64,000 nucleotides of DNA from Roseicella frigidaeris. GTDB lineage: Bacteria; Pseudomonadota; Alphaproteobacteria; Acetobacterales; Acetobacteraceae. Positions within the stretch are counted from its first letter, which is position 1. Every line of letters begins with the position of its first letter. The notes below the pieces were generated by a model. It saw only the letters and a program-made list of their open reading frames with translations. It ran no database searches and was not told the DNA's origin. Positions 21,113 through 29,719 of this stretch are shown one piece after another. A program made the position numbers and the translations under genes. The stretch covers positions 186,001 to 250,000 of the forward strand of contig NZ_QLIX01000005.1 of the NCBI RefSeq assembly GCF_003258945.1, given 5' to 3'.

Positions 21113-22210
21113 TCACCGCGGAGCGGCCGCCGCGGCCGCGCGGTGCCCGAAGGCCACGGCCCGGGGCGGCGCCCGGAAGAGCTGCTTCAGGCGCTGGCCC
21201 AGCGGCTGCTCGAGCAGGTGGAAGCAGGCCAGACCGGCGCCGATCGAGAGCAACAGGGTCGCGGCGAGATAGGCGGGCGCCGGCAGCCAGCCGAGCAGGC
21301 GCCAACTGGCGCCGACCAGCAGCGGATGCAGGAGGTAGATGGAGTAGGAGGCGTCACCGAGCCTGGCCACTGCGCCGCCTTTGCCGATGGGGCCGGCGGC
21401 GAGGGCCCCGGCGACCAGCAGCCAGGCCGGCACGCCCCAGAGCAGCACGCGCCAGCTCTCGACGAAGACGCCGCTGCCCTCCAGCGCCGCGAAAGCGCCG
21501 AGGCCGAGCAGCAGCATCGCCCGGCCGGCCGCCCGGCCCGGCAGGCGCCCTTGCCGCCACAGCGCCGCCAGCGCGAGCCCGGCGGCGAATTCGAGCAGCA
21601 GCGGGCTGGTATAGGTGCTGGCGACGGGATGCTCGGGCTGCCATACGAGCCCGGCCAGCGCCAGGAGGCCGAGCAGGGCCGAGAGCGCGCCAAGCCGGAT
21701 CGAGCGCGGCAGCGCCAGGCTCGCCGCGAAGAGGAGATAGAAGAACATCTCGCAATTCAGCGTCCAGCCGGGCACCAGCAGGGGCAGGACGGCGCCGCTG
21801 GCGTCGCGGTGCGGGACGAAGAACAGCGAGAGGGCGAGGGTCTCCAGCGTCGGCTGGAGGTTGGGCATCGCCGCGGGCACCACCACCGCCAGCGTGGCGA
21901 TGCCGAGGGTGACCAGCCAGTAGAGCGGCGCCACCCGCGCCACGCGGTCCCAGGCGAAGCGCAGCGGCGAGGTCGGGCGCTGGGTGCCGACCATCCACAT
22001 GATGAAGCCGGAGATGACGAAGAAGATGTCGACCCCGGCCGCACCGGTGGCGAAGCCGAGATCGGCGCGGCCTGCCGCATGGTGCAGGACGACGGCCAGC
22101 GCGGCGAAGGCCCGGAGGAACTGGATCTCGATGAGGCGATGCTGGACCGGCAGGCGGCGGCGCTCCCCGGCGGCCCAGGGCATCATTCGTTCACCGCTGT
22201 GTGCGACCAA
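21113..22210 (-). CDS. Acyltransferase 3 family membrane protein
   Basis: A 365-residue OafA/Acyl_transf_3-type integral membrane acyltransferase, which modifies surface polysaccharides or lipids. The N-terminal motif RAFAALAVVLHHAAG carries the catalytic histidine, followed by GVDIFFVISGFIMW and RVARVAPLYWLVTLG. About ten membrane helices follow. The start is TTG with AAGGAG eight bases upstream; an ATG ATG pair at 22186 lacks a ribosome site. The substrate is unknown. The 224-base upstream gap separates it from the divergent ankyrin gene. Confidence 0.88.
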   Translation of the reverse strand: MVAHSGERMMPWAAGERRRLPVQHRLIEIQFLRAFAALAVVLHHAAGRADLGFATGAAGVDIFFVISGFIMWMVGTQRPTSPLRFAWDRVARVAPLYWLVTLGIATLAVVVPAAMPNLQPTLETLALSLFFVPHRDASGAVLPLLVPGWTLNCEMFFYLLFAASLALPRSIRLGALSALLGLLALAGLVWQPEHPVASTYTSPLLLEFAAGLALAALWRQGRLPGRAAGRAMLLLGLGAFAALEGSGVFVESWRVLLWGVPAWLLVAGALAAGPIGKGGAVARLGDASYSIYLLHPLLVGASWRLLGWLPAPAYLAATLLLSIGAGLACFHLLEQPLGQRLKQLFRAPPRAVAFGHRAAAAAAPR

Positions 22211-22434
22211 GACTCCAGCTCCTTGTTGTGAGGGTCCCCTCGCCCGATCAGGCGCTGCTGCCCGGTCGGGCCCGCCCTAAGGACCCTAAAGTGTCGGTCG
22301 CGGCTGTTCAACCTGTAGTTTCTTAGCTTCCTTAATCCCCCCGATCCAGGTTGTATCGCCCCGCCCCCTTCGCCCGGACGCCGCGGCATCGGAAGCGGGT
22401 AGCGGGTTCGCGGCCCAGGGGGTAAGCAGACGCC

Positions 22435-23121
22435 ATGCGCGCCTTGACCCGCCTGCTGCCCCTTGCCCTGCTCGCCGGGATCGTCCTGCCGGCGAGCGAC
22501 GCGCTGGCCCAATTCGCCCGGGGTCCCGGGCGGCCCCAGCGCGACTCCGCCAGCCCGAACCGGCCGCCGCCCCCTGCCCTGCCCGGCCTGCAGAACCGCA
22601 CCGCGCCGGAGCCGATCCCGGCCGATCCGAACCAGGTGCTCTCGCCGAACGCCTCGCTGTTCGACGCCATCAACCGCGGCGACCTCGCGGCGGCCAGGGA
22701 TGCCATGGCCCGCGGCGCGGATCTCGACTCGCGCAACGTCCTCGGCCTGACGCCGGTCGATGCGGCGGTCGACCAGGGGCGGACCGAAATCATGTTCTAC
22801 CTGCTGTCGGTGCGCGGCGGGACGCGCGTCGCCGGGCCGCCGCCGGAGGCGGAGGGCGCCGCGTCCGGCAAGGCGGCGAAGGCCCGGGCCGCCCGGGCCG
22901 GCAACGGCCCGCGGCCGGCGGCGGAGGCGATCGACCGCTCGGTGCCCGTGACGCGGCCGACGGCGCGCAACCCCCGGCTCTGGGCCGGCGATGGCGGTGC
23001 CGCGAAGCCGGAGATCGGCTTCCTCGGCTTCGATGCCGGGCGGCCGGCGGGGGCGATGCCGGTGTCCACGAGCGCGGCGCCGCAGCAGGGCCGCGCCGCC
23101 GCGGGGCGCCGCCGGGGCTGA
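22435..23121 (+). CDS. Secreted ankyrin-repeat protein
   Basis: A 228-residue protein. Residues 1-25 are a signal peptide ending in DALAQ. A Pro-rich stretch precedes one clear ankyrin unit, SLFDAINRGDLAAARDAMAR then GADLDSRNVLGLTPVDAAVD (about 78-118), and a partial second unit. The C-terminal half is low-complexity Ala/Gly/Arg. It is probably periplasmic and protein-binding; the partner is unknown. Unlinked to its neighbours. Confidence 0.75.
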   Translation: MRALTRLLPLALLAGIVLPASDALAQFARGPGRPQRDSASPNRPPPPALPGLQNRTAPEPIPADPNQVLSPNASLFDAINRGDLAAARDAMARGADLDSRNVLGLTPVDAAVDQGRTEIMFYLLSVRGGTRVAGPPPEAEGAASGKAAKARAARAGNGPRPAAEAIDRSVPVTRPTARNPRLWAGDGGAAKPEIGFLGFDAGRPAGAMPVSTSAAPQQGRAAAGRRRG

Positions 23122-23787
23122 CCCGCCCGGCGCCCGGGCGCCGCATCCGCCGCCCGGGATCGTCCCGGCCCGCTGACATGGCCGCTGGCGGTGCCATGGC
23201 CGCAGCCCTGGGCCGCGGGCGCCGCCATCACCGGCGCCTCCCCGTTCCATGACCCCGCCTTTGGGGGCGTCGCGGCGCCGCCGGCGCCCGGCGCAGTCCC
23301 GCGCCGTTCGCGCAGCAGCCATACCCGCGCGGGCGAGTGGGCCGACAGTGTCGCGATCTACACCGACCGTCCCATTTCGTATCACCGATCGCGCTGCCGA
23401 AGACGTTATGGCCGGGCGCAAGGAATGATGATGCTCTGACCGCTGCGGCAGCGGCGATATACTTGGTTACAGGGTGTTTCCGGCCTGAGATGCGATGTGG
23501 CTTCTTCGCCACAGCCCTCGGTTACCGGCACCATCCGGGGCAGGATCGCGCAGCCGTGCCCCTTCACCAGGGGAGAATCTGCTTTATCTCGCTGGCACTC
23601 CGACGCAACGGGTGGTGCCGGCCCCGTCCGCCTTCCAGGACTGTGGCACGGCGGCAACAGCGTCGGCGGCTCGAAAGGGGACGATTGAACCGCGGCCCCC
23701 GGAACTTCTTAGGCGGATACCCGCGTGTCGGCTGCGAACCGAGGTTTTGGTTCCCGCATCACGCGTGAGGGCAATGGAGAAAGAGGC
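23122..23787 (+). other. 666-base intergenic region, probable ompA leader and promoter
   Basis: No gene can be supported here. A GC palindrome (GGCGCCCGGGCGCC) lies just after the ankyrin stop and may end transcription. From about 23330 the base composition falls below the neighbours. A weak promoter pair, TTGGTT then 17 bases then TGAGAT, lies near 23464-23492. The region would leave an untranslated leader of roughly 290 bases for the OmpA gene, as is common for outer-membrane protein mRNAs. Confidence 0.4.
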
Positions 23788-24948
23788 ATGAACTTCAAGA
23801 GGGCGCTGCTGGCAGCAACCATCCTGGCGGCGCCGATGGCCGCCAGCGCCCAGCCGGTCACCGGCCTGTACATCGGCGTTGGTGCGGGCGCGAACTGGGT
23901 CAACAGCCCGTCGAAGATCGACCTGAGCGGCGGCGCCACGCCGGGCAATTTCGGTCTCGCCCCGGGCGTCACCATCAACGGCGCCGGCAAGGCGAATTTC
24001 AACATCGGCTGGACCGGCGTCGCCAGCGTCGGCTGGGGCTTCGGCAACGGCTTCCGGGCTGAAATCGAAGGCAACTACCGCGAGAACGAGGTCGACAGCA
24101 TTCGCGGGTTCAACCTCGCGCCGATGGGTCGGACAGGTGGCTTCCAGCGCACCTATGGTGTGATGGCGAACATCCTCTATGATTTCGACTTCGCCAATTT
24201 CGGCCTCGGCCAGAGCATCTTCCAGCCCTATGTCGGCGTCGGCGCCGGCTATGCCTGGACCCAGTGGCGCAACATCCGCGGCCAGAGCTTCGCGCCCGGC
24301 CGTGGCGGCTCGGTGTTCTACTCCGACGACGACAACGGCCAGTTCGCCTACCAGGCCATCGTCGGCGTCGGCACGCCGCTCACCTGGCTCGGCGTCACCG
24401 GCCTGACGCTGACGGCGGAGTACCGCTTCTTCGGCACGCTGCAGCCGGACCTCTTCGCCACCATCCGCAACCCGGTGAACAACGCGATCGGCGCGGCCGG
24501 CAAGGTGTCGCCGGACAACTACAACCACTCGGTCATGCTCGGCCTGCGCTACGCGCTGTTCCAGCCGCCGCCGCCGCCGCCGCCGGTCGCCACCCCCGTG
24601 GCCCCGGCGCCGGCTCCGGCGCGGACCTACCTGGTCTTCTTCGACTGGGATCGCGCCGACCTGACCGCCCGCGCGCGGGAGATCATCGCCGAGGCGGCGC
24701 AGAACGCCTCGCGCGTGCAGTCGACCCGCATCGAGGTGGCCGGCCATGCCGACCGCTCCGGCTCCGCGGCCTACAACCAGCGCCTGTCGCAGCGCCGCGC
24801 CGATGCGGTGGCGGCCGAGCTGGTCAACCGGGGCGTCAGCCGCAGCGAGATCTCGGTCAGCGCCTATGGCGAGAGCCGGCCGCTGGTCCCGACCGCCGAC
24901 GGCGTGCGCGAGCCGCAGAACCGCCGCGTCGAGATCGTCCTGCGCTGA
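23788..24948 (+). CDS. OmpA-family outer membrane protein
   Basis: A 386-residue protein. A signal peptide (1-22, ending ASAQ) is followed by an eight-strand OmpA-type beta barrel (about 25-250, with GLYIGVGAGANWVN and PYVGVGAGYAW). A proline hinge (PPPPPPPVATPV) links to a C-terminal OmpA domain (about 280-386). That domain has the peptidoglycan-binding motif NQRLSQRRADAVAAELVNRG and ends NRRVEIVLR. It anchors the outer membrane to peptidoglycan. A ribosome site AAAGAGG lies just before the ATG, and a strong terminator follows. Confidence 0.93.
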   Translation: MNFKRALLAATILAAPMAASAQPVTGLYIGVGAGANWVNSPSKIDLSGGATPGNFGLAPGVTINGAGKANFNIGWTGVASVGWGFGNGFRAEIEGNYRENEVDSIRGFNLAPMGRTGGFQRTYGVMANILYDFDFANFGLGQSIFQPYVGVGAGYAWTQWRNIRGQSFAPGRGGSVFYSDDDNGQFAYQAIVGVGTPLTWLGVTGLTLTAEYRFFGTLQPDLFATIRNPVNNAIGAAGKVSPDNYNHSVMLGLRYALFQPPPPPPPVATPVAPAPAPARTYLVFFDWDRADLTARAREIIAEAAQNASRVQSTRIEVAGHADRSGSAAYNQRLSQRRADAVAAELVNRGVSRSEISVSAYGESRPLVPTADGVREPQNRRVEIVLR

Positions 24949-25029
24949 CCGGACGGCGCCCCGGGTCGGACCACTCGGGGCGCCTGCCGGATCGGTTGCG
25001 GAAGATCTTGAAGGGGGGCGAAGCAGAAA

Positions 25030-25054
25030 GGGGCGCCGCGAGGCGCCCCTTTTT
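25030..25054 (+). terminator. Rho-independent terminator of the OmpA gene
   Basis: Perfect 8-base stem GGGGCGCC / GGCGCCCC with a GCGA tetraloop, followed directly by five T. It lies 81 bases after the ompA stop. Confidence 0.9.
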
Positions 25055-25165
25055 CATGCGTGCGGCCTCCTGGCGGGAGACCCGGTCCAGGCGGGAGGCT
25101 TGCGCCTGGCGCCCGAATGCGATTCGGGCGGCCGTCGATGGGTCACCATCGACGGCCGCCCGGAC

Positions 25166-25272
25166 CTGGAGCAGATCCCGATCAGGTGGACTCACCTGAT
25201 CGGGTGACGATGCCCTGAAAGCAAAAGCCTGGGGCGCTTCTCCTGAACCGGTGTTCAGGGGAAGCGCCCTGG
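25166..25272 (+). repeat. CTGG-bounded palindromic element, copy 2
   Basis: 107 bases, about 90% identical to copies 1 and 3. Both boundary tetranucleotides are CTGG here, whereas both are CTAG in the other two copies. It lies in the 389-base gap after ompA, which otherwise holds only the ompA terminator. Confidence 0.9.
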
Positions 25273-25337
25273 TGTTCAGAGTGGCCTGCCGATCCGCGAG
25301 GCCCGTGGGCGGACCCACGGCCCTCGCGGGCAGGACA

Positions 25338-25415
25338 TCAGAGAACGTTGAAGAGGTAGAGCAGAATCAGGATCGGGATGGGAATGCCGAGGAGCCAGAG
25401 GAGGATGCCGCGCAT
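25338..25415 (-). CDS. 25-residue hydrophobic peptide
   Basis: Reads MRGILLWLLGIPIPILILLY then LFNVL, almost entirely one membrane helix. The ATG has GGAAGG five bases upstream. Similar one-helix peptides of the form LLWLLGIPI are, from memory, seen in other alphaproteobacterial genomes without a known function. It is too short for most gene finders. Translation is inferred from the ribosome site and the clean helix. Confidence 0.65.
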   Translation of the reverse strand: MRGILLWLLGIPIPILILLYLFNVL

Positions 25416-25545
25416 GGTGCCCTTCCGTTGCGTTTCCAATCCTCACCGAACGCAGCGCTCCGCGCCGCGCTCCCGTCCCTGGCCTCCCTGGCTTGCGACC
25501 TCGATGGTTCGTGAATATGGCTGAACGATCAGACGGGAGAGCCGG

Positions 25546-26085
25546 ATGCCGACGCGACGTGGGGCCCTGATCCTGACCTGCGGCCTGGGGCTGGCCGCCT
25601 GCGGCACCGACCCGACCTCCCCCTATTTCTTCGGCATCGGCGATCCGATCCGCGGCGCCGGGCTGAGCGCGCCGCGCAATTTCGGCGACACCAGCCGCTG
25701 GGCGGGGCAGCCCGCCTCGGCGGCCTTCGCGGTCGAGCAGCTGGAATTCCTCACCAGTTCGCTCGCCACCGACCCACGCTTCGCGCCGGTGGTGAACCCC
25801 GCCGTGTTGCAGACGCTGCAGCGCGCGCGGACCGAGATGCGCGCCTATCTCGGCATCGCCCCCAATGCCGATCCGCAGCTGGTGATCACGGCGATGCGCC
25901 AGGTCGGCGCCGCCCTGCGCGGCGGCAGCCAGGCGCAGGCCGAGGCCGCGCTGAGCGGCGCCGCCTTCCCGGCCGGGCCGCGCAGCGTCCTCGCCCGACT
26001 GGCCGAGATGCCGCGCCTGCCGCGGACGGCGGAGGCGGCCGGCATGGTCGCCTCCGAGATGGACCGCCTCGAGCGGCGGAATTAG
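25546..26085 (+). CDS. Putative lipoprotein, 179 residues
   Basis: A lipobox at GLAAC (Cys 19) follows a twin-arginine-like MPTRRGALIL, so export and lipidation are likely. The mature protein has SPYFFGIGDPIRGAGL then helical repeats (AAFAVEQLEFLTSSLATDP and QLVITAMRQVGAALRGG). I do not recognise a domain. GGGAGAG precedes the ATG. It is convergent with the alcohol dehydrogenase gene, 19 bases away. Confidence 0.7.
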   Translation: MPTRRGALILTCGLGLAACGTDPTSPYFFGIGDPIRGAGLSAPRNFGDTSRWAGQPASAAFAVEQLEFLTSSLATDPRFAPVVNPAVLQTLQRARTEMRAYLGIAPNADPQLVITAMRQVGAALRGGSQAQAEAALSGAAFPAGPRSVLARLAEMPRLPRTAEAAGMVASEMDRLERRN

Positions 26086-26104
26086 CCGGCCGGCGGCCGA
26101 TCGG

Positions 26105-27187
26105 TCAGAAGGCGATCAGCTGCCGCACCACATGGCCGGTCTTCAGCCGCGCGAAGCCCTCGTTGATCTCGTCGAGGCGCAGCGTGTTGCTGATCAGGTG
26201 GTCGAGCTTCAGCTTCCCCTGCTGCCAGAGCGTCAGCAGCCGCGGCATGTCCGTGCGGAAATGGTTGGAGCCCATGGAGGAGCCCTGGATCCGCCGCTCC
26301 CGCAGGAAGTCGAAGCCGTGCAGCTCGATCTTCTGGCCGAAGGGCACCATGCCGATGATGGTGGCGGTGCCGCCGGGGCGGAGCATGGCGAAGCTCTGCT
26401 CGGCCGTCTTCTTCAGCCCGAGCGCCTCGAAGCTGTACTCGACGCCGCCATTGGTCAGGGCGCGGACCGCCTCCACCGGATCGTCGTTGCCGACCAGGAC
26501 GGTGTCCGTCGCCCCCATCTCCCGCGCCGTCGCCAGCTTCTCCGGCAGGGTGTCGAGGGCGATGATGCGCGAGGCGCCGGCCAGCGCCGCGCCGTTCACC
26601 GCCGAGAGGCCGACGCCGCCGCAGCCGATCACCGCCACGGTCGAGCCGGCCGGGATGCGCGCCGTGTTGATCACCGCCCCGACGCCGGTGATGACGCCGC
26701 AGCCGACCAGGGTGGCGCGGTCGAGCGGCACCTCCCGGTCGATCTTCACCAGCGCATTCTCATGCACCAGCATCTGCTCGGCGAAGGCGGAGAGGTTGAG
26801 GAACTGGTTCATCACCTCCCCGCCCTTCCAGGAGAGGCGGCGGGACTGGCCCGGCACCATCTTCACCTCGGTGTTCTCGCAGAGCACCGTCCGGCCGGAG
26901 GTGCATTGCTGGCAGGCGCCGCAGAAGACCGAGAGGCAGCCGATGACGTGGTCGCCCGGCTGCAGATAGGTGACGTCGGAGCCCACCGCCTCCACCACCC
27001 CGGCCACCTCATGGCCCGGGACCAGCGGCAGCGGATGCGGGTAGAGTCCCTCGATGAAATGCAGGTCGGAATGGCAGAGGCCGGCATAGGCGGTGCGGAC
27101 CAGCACCTCCCGCGCCTTCGGCTTCTGCAGCGCGACCTCCTCGATGGTGAGCGGCTCGTTCACCGCATGCAGGACCGCTGCCTTCAT
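26105..27187 (-). CDS. Zinc-dependent alcohol dehydrogenase
   Basis: A 360-residue MDR-type dehydrogenase that oxidises alcohols with NAD(H)-type cofactor. The catalytic zinc site is C37 in GLCHSDLH with H62 in PGHEVAGVVEAVG. The structural zinc loop is CGACQQCTSGRTVLCEN. The Rossmann motif is GCGGVGLSAVNGA. Length and motifs fit class-III-like medium-chain dehydrogenases. It is divergent from the crotonase gene, with about 110 bases between starts; joint use of an alcohol-derived acyl-CoA route is possible but not shown. Confidence 0.9.
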   Translation of the reverse strand: MKAAVLHAVNEPLTIEEVALQKPKAREVLVRTAYAGLCHSDLHFIEGLYPHPLPLVPGHEVAGVVEAVGSDVTYLQPGDHVIGCLSVFCGACQQCTSGRTVLCENTEVKMVPGQSRRLSWKGGEVMNQFLNLSAFAEQMLVHENALVKIDREVPLDRATLVGCGVITGVGAVINTARIPAGSTVAVIGCGGVGLSAVNGAALAGASRIIALDTLPEKLATAREMGATDTVLVGNDDPVEAVRALTNGGVEYSFEALGLKKTAEQSFAMLRPGGTATIIGMVPFGQKIELHGFDFLRERRIQGSSMGSNHFRTDMPRLLTLWQQGKLKLDHLISNTLRLDEINEGFARLKTGHVVRQLIAF

Positions 27188-27298
27188 GGATCGCTCCTTC
27201 CCCCTGTCCGGCCCGTCGCTGCCGTTGCATGACGGGTAGCGGCGCAGTCTGCGCCGCCGGTATAGGCTGCACCAGATGCCAGGAGGGGTAGGAGACCG

Positions 27299-28096
27299 AT
27301 GTCAGGCGACCTGATCGTGACCGAGGAGGCAGGCGTCGCCCTGCTCACCATGAACCGGCCCGACAGCCTGAACGCGCTCGGCGGCACGCTGCTGGACGAG
27401 CTGCTGGCGGCGCTGACCCGCATCGCCGGCGACATGTCGGTGGGCTGCGTGGTGCTGACCGGCGCCGGCCGGGGCTTCTCGGCCGGCGGCGACATGAAGT
27501 CGCGGGCGACCGGCGAGCGGCCGATCCTCGAGGGCACGCGGGAGCAGGCGCAGATGTCGCTCCGCGCCCGCATGGAGGCCTCGCGCCTGCTGCACGAGAT
27601 GCCGAAGCCGACCATCGCCATGGTCAACGGCGTCGCCGCCGGCGCCGGCATGTCGCTCATGCTGGCCTGCGACATGCGCATCGGCGGCCGCAGCGCCCGC
27701 ATGGGCACCGCCTTCGCCCGCATGGGCTTCTCCGGCGATTTCGGCGGCCACTGGTTCCTCAACAAGCTGGTCGGGCCGGCCAAGGCGCGCGAGCTCTACT
27801 TCACCGCCGAGGTGATCGACGCGGAGGAAATGTATCGCCTTGGGCTGCTCAACCGTTTGGTTGAGGACGCCTCGCTGACGGAGACGACGCTGGCGCTGGC
27901 GAGGCAGCTCGCCGCCGGCCCGCGCGTCGCCTGGCACCACATGAAGCGCAACATGCTGGTGGCCGAGACCGGCAGCCTGGCCGAGGCGCTGGATGCCGAG
28001 GCCTTCGGCATGACCCGCTGCCGCGACACCGAGGACCACAAGGAGGCGCTGCGAGCCTTCCTCGAGAAGCGGCCGCCGGTCTTCCAGGGCCGCTGA
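27299..28096 (+). CDS. Crotonase-fold enoyl-CoA isomerase/hydratase-like protein
   Basis: A 265-residue crotonase. The oxyanion-hole segments are GFSAGGDM (about 60-66) and GVAAGAGMSL (111-120). Aligned to rat enoyl-CoA hydratase, the two catalytic glutamates are replaced by S119 and F139. An aspartate, D147 in GFSGDFGG, stands where PaaG-type isomerases keep theirs. It is therefore more likely an isomerase or another crotonase than a hydratase. AGGAGGGG precedes the ATG. Divergent from the alcohol dehydrogenase. Confidence 0.85.
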   Translation: MSGDLIVTEEAGVALLTMNRPDSLNALGGTLLDELLAALTRIAGDMSVGCVVLTGAGRGFSAGGDMKSRATGERPILEGTREQAQMSLRARMEASRLLHEMPKPTIAMVNGVAAGAGMSLMLACDMRIGGRSARMGTAFARMGFSGDFGGHWFLNKLVGPAKARELYFTAEVIDAEEMYRLGLLNRLVEDASLTETTLALARQLAAGPRVAWHHMKRNMLVAETGSLAEALDAEAFGMTRCRDTEDHKEALRAFLEKRPPVFQGR

Positions 28097-28564
28097 GGGC
28101 CGGATGCGCCGGCCGGATGATCGGGGCGGGAGGCGGCCGGGCGACACCCGGCCGGCGCTTCCGCCTGCGGCCATCCGGGGCTCGCGGCGTGGCCGGCGCA
28201 GGGGCTGCGAGAGAGGCGACGTGACATGGGCGGCGCCGTTACTGGCGCCCCGAATCGTGGGATCGTCTCCCACAGACATGGCTAAATCGGAAAGGGGCGC
28301 GTTTTGCGCATACCAAACTCATTACTTTCCAGCGAGCAGGTCGTTGCAGTGGAATTCCATGGATTGGAACTCTCCGTCTGATCCTTGCGCCGCAGCAATC
28401 TCATCACATTCACTAACGCTCACCAATCGCTGCACTGCGACAAATTGGCCCCCGGCCATAATCGTGGTCTAGTACCGCCTGCACACGACGCCCCTCCCCC
28501 CGGCGTAGGTGAGCGGACTTGTTACAGGGACCGACGAATGCGTATGCACCAGAGGAGCTGCTAG
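28097..28564 (+). other. 468-base intergenic region with a low-GC segment
   Basis: No gene is supported. Positions 28250-28475 are markedly AT-richer than all neighbours and include a CATAAT box at 28457-28462, which could serve the downstream hydroxylase gene. I found no matching -35 box. GAGGAG for the next gene is at 28553-28558. Confidence 0.4.
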
Positions 28565-29563
28565 GTGTTTGGCGAAACGCTGGAAGCGGCAGCCAGGCAT
28601 CTGCTCGCGATCGCGCCCTACGCGATCCTATTCAGCTGGGCCATGACGTTCTTCGGAGCGTATCTGGCCTATGTGACCCAGACCGAGCGCGCGGATCGTA
28701 GCTTCCGCGGCTACATGCGCTTCTGCTTTCCTGAACGGATCCTGAAGCATCCTTCGCTTCGCCTCGACATCTACTTCAATATTAGCTTCAGGATCCTGCA
28801 TCCTTTCATCCTCGCTCCCCTGCTGGTGAGCAGCGCGGCCATTGCGGCGGGCAGCTACGCCCTGCTGACGATGCTGTTCGGCGAGGTCACGACCGTCTCT
28901 CCCCCCAGCCTCCTGACCTGGGCCCTGATCCTGGTCGCGCTGATGATCGCGCAGGACTTCGCCACCTTCTACGCCCACTATATTGAACATAAATTCGTAT
29001 TGCTGTGGCAGTTCCATAAAACCCACCACTCGGCGGAAATCCTGATCCCGCTGACGAACCGTCGTTTCCACCCGGTGCAGACCATCATCGACAACGGCTT
29101 CAACGCCATCGCGGTCGGTGGGCTGATCGGCGTCTCGGCCTATGCCCTGGCCCTGCCGATCGTCGACTACAGCCTCCGCGGCCTCGAGGCCTACTGGCTG
29201 ATCAACGCCCTCAGCTTCCATCACCTGCGCCACTCGCATATCCGCCTGGGCTATGGCTGGCTGGAGCGCTACCTGCTGAGCCCGGCGCAGCACCAGCTGC
29301 ACCACAGCTCCGAGGTGCACCACTGGGACAAGAATTTCGGCCTGCTGCTGTCCTGCTGGGACCGCTGGTTCAAGACGATCGTCTACACCAACCCCACCGA
29401 GCAGTATCGGCTGGGCCTGCCGGCCGGCAGCGGCGACTTCAGCACCGTCACCGGCCTCTACATCTCGCCTTTCCGCGGCTTCGTGAAGATCCTCGGCGAG
29501 CGGATGCGGCGCCATGCGGGCCGCGCCGAGCCGGCCCCGGGACCGGCCGTTCCCGAGGGCTGA
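28565..29563 (+). CDS. Sterol desaturase / fatty acid hydroxylase family membrane protein
   Basis: A 332-residue membrane-bound di-iron oxygenase. The histidine clusters that bind iron are present: HYIEH and HKTHHSAE (about 139-159), HHLRHSH (about 219-225) and HQLHHSSEVHHWD (about 244-256). Four to five helices surround them. Family members hydroxylate lipids, sterols or carotenoids. The GTG start has GAGGAG seven bases upstream. The 5' half has lower GC than its neighbours, and the upstream gap is AT-rich, which may mean later acquisition. A strong hairpin follows. Confidence 0.88.
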   Translation: MFGETLEAAARHLLAIAPYAILFSWAMTFFGAYLAYVTQTERADRSFRGYMRFCFPERILKHPSLRLDIYFNISFRILHPFILAPLLVSSAAIAAGSYALLTMLFGEVTTVSPPSLLTWALILVALMIAQDFATFYAHYIEHKFVLLWQFHKTHHSAEILIPLTNRRFHPVQTIIDNGFNAIAVGGLIGVSAYALALPIVDYSLRGLEAYWLINALSFHHLRHSHIRLGYGWLERYLLSPAQHQLHHSSEVHHWDKNFGLLLSCWDRWFKTIVYTNPTEQYRLGLPAGSGDFSTVTGLYISPFRGFVKILGERMRRHAGRAEPAPGPAVPEG

Positions 29564-29616
29564 GGGCTGCCCGGCGCGCCCCGCCGCGCCGGGTCCCATC
29601 GCAGGTCCCCAATAGG

Positions 29617-29647
29617 AAGGGGTCCGGGACAGTGTCCCGGACCCCTT
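29617..29647. terminator. Strong bidirectional terminator
   Basis: Fourteen-base perfect stem AAGGGGTCCGGGAC / GTCCCGGACCCCTT with a three-base loop. It is followed by a pyrimidine run on the plus strand and preceded by CCTATTGG. It lies between the convergent hydroxylase and serA genes. Confidence 0.85.
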
Positions 29648-29719
29648 CTCTCTTCCGCCCTCGGCAGCCTGTTGCGTCGCCTGCACCTTGCCCGGCGGGT
29701 GTGCCGGGCCGGAACGACC

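Noticed and set aside
23337-23768. 143-codon open frame ahead of the OmpA gene
   Set aside because: No ribosome site, no recognisable domain, composition unlike genes here, and in a region better explained as a leader.
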